Position numbers and translations under genes: made by a program
Assembly: GCA_047620505.1 (NCBI GenBank)
Contig: JBLHKS010000320.1
Location: 1-6,092, forward strand
From: JBLHKS01 sp047620505
Lineage (GTDB): Bacteria; Verrucomicrobiota; Verrucomicrobiia; Verrucomicrobiales; DEV007
Reading direction: 5' to 3'
DNA: 6,092 bases
Notes under the pieces: model-generated
Databases searched by the model: none
What the model saw: only the letters and a program-made list of their open reading frames with translations
Told to the model about the DNA's origin: nothing
In this document: piece by piece, positions 5,881 to 6,092 of the stretch
Layout: every line of letters begins with the position of its first letter
Position numbering within the stretch: the stretch's first letter is position 1

Positions 5881-6011
5881 CGAAACCCGAAGAGGCGGGG
5901 ATGCATCTCGGCAGGGCGTTGCGCCAAGGGATCAGTTTCCACCATGTGGAGAACGGGGCTTACAAACAACGTAAGCGTCTCGTTCAGCACCTATTGAGGC
6001 ATAGATCGTAG
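5845..6011 (+). pseudogene. Possible frameshifted continuation of the plus-strand ORF
   Basis: In the -1 frame relative to the ORF starting at 5617, codons from about 5845 encode EKSSLPEICVTKPEEAG, then MHLGRALRQGISFHHVENG, then a basic end AYKQRKRLVQHLLRHRS, before TAG at 6009-6011. It has no sensible start of its own: the open frame begins at ATG 5547 but is Arg/Pro-rich and shadow-like before 5830. The most economical reading is the tail of the 5617 ORF after an indel. The family is unknown. The basic end is compatible with a nucleic-acid-binding protein, but nothing specific can be claimed. Confidence 0.22.
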
Positions 6012-6043
6012 ACGTCGTAGTTTATCGGCTATGACATCTACGA
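6006..6043 (+). other. Long imperfect hairpin downstream of the plus-strand ORFs
   Basis: Arm 6006-6022 pairs with 6027-6043 around the loop TATC (6023-6026). On the plus strand this gives 13 Watson-Crick pairs, three G-U pairs (6017/6032, 6021/6028, 6022/6027) and one C-A mismatch (6013/6036). On the minus strand the three wobbles become mismatches and only the C-A position becomes a G-U pair, so the fold is better as plus-strand RNA. It begins at the last codons of the frame ending at 6011. No U-run follows on either strand, so it is not a classical intrinsic terminator. It may be an RNA 3' end structure, a factor-dependent terminator or a mobile-element end. Confidence 0.45.
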
Positions 6044-6092
6044 AAGAGCCGGAGGAGGTCGGGCAGCGACTGTTGCGTGTTGACGCGCGCGG
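6044..6092. other. Window edge, no assignable gene
   Basis: Two short frames reach the edge. On the plus strand ATG at 6031 opens MTSTKEPEEVGQRLLRVDAR with no clear ribosome binding site. On the minus strand a frame entering at 6090 reads ARVNTQQSLPDLLRLFRRCH and ends at a TAA at 6024-6022, inside the hairpin loop; it could be the C terminus of a gene coming from the right. Both use mostly G/C-ending codons and both are too short to judge. Confidence 0.15.

Noticed and set aside
5808..5990. 60-codon minus-strand frame
   Set aside because: Short, no ribosome binding site, no recognisable motif, and covered by plus-strand frames with comparable or better codon use.
6006..6043. Intrinsic terminator
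   Set aside because: The stem is long but G+C-moderate, and no U-run follows on either strand.
5262..6092. CRISPR array, tRNA or other structured RNA gene in the right flank
   Set aside because: No regularly spaced repeats, no cloverleaf and no recognised RNA motif were found by eye.

Overview
The window is dominated by the core of a type II secretion system (T2SS) operon. It is read entirely on the minus strand, in the order gspE-gspF-gspG-gspH-gspI-gspJ-gspK from about 5219 down to the left edge, where gspK is cut off. Together the genes encode the cytoplasmic secretion ATPase (E), the inner-membrane platform protein (F), the major pseudopilin (G) and the four minor pseudopilins (H, I, J, K). 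An E-first order is known from xps-type clusters such as that of Xanthomonas. The secretin gspD, gspC, gspL/M and the prepilin peptidase are not in the window and would have to lie elsewhere or beyond the left edge.

The genes are packed tightly. E/F, H/I, I/J and J/K overlap by 4 bases (ATGA, GTGA, TTGA, ATGA). G and H are separated by one codon. The only real gap inside the operon is a 34-base AT-rich leader before gspG, the gene whose product is needed in greatest amount. Three of the four minor pseudopilins start with weak codons (TTG, GTG, TTG), while E, F, G and K start with ATG.

Upstream of gspE, about 5220-5360 is AT-rich (roughly 30 percent G+C over 5261-5340) against G+C-rich coding sequence. 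It is the probable promoter region of the operon, although no strong sigma-70-like promoter stands out. From 5361 to the right edge no gene can be assigned with confidence. This part holds a minus-strand ORF of 76 codons (5373-5603), a divergent plus-strand ORF of 87 codons with strongly G/C-ending codons (5617-5880) that may be the front of a frameshifted gene reaching 6011, and a long imperfect hairpin at 6006-6043. It looks like a low-content accessory boundary or gene remnants.

The organism is a diderm bacterium with moderately high G+C. Alanine instead of glycine before the cleavage site of GspG, and the general character of the pseudopilins, fit the PVC group (perhaps Verrucomicrobiota). 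This is a tentative inference from sequence flavour only. I see no wholly new system here. The notable points are details of an otherwise recognisable T2SS operon: a G8 slippage tract at the J/K junction, the GspG cleavage site, the G/H one-codon junction, and the unexplained right flank.
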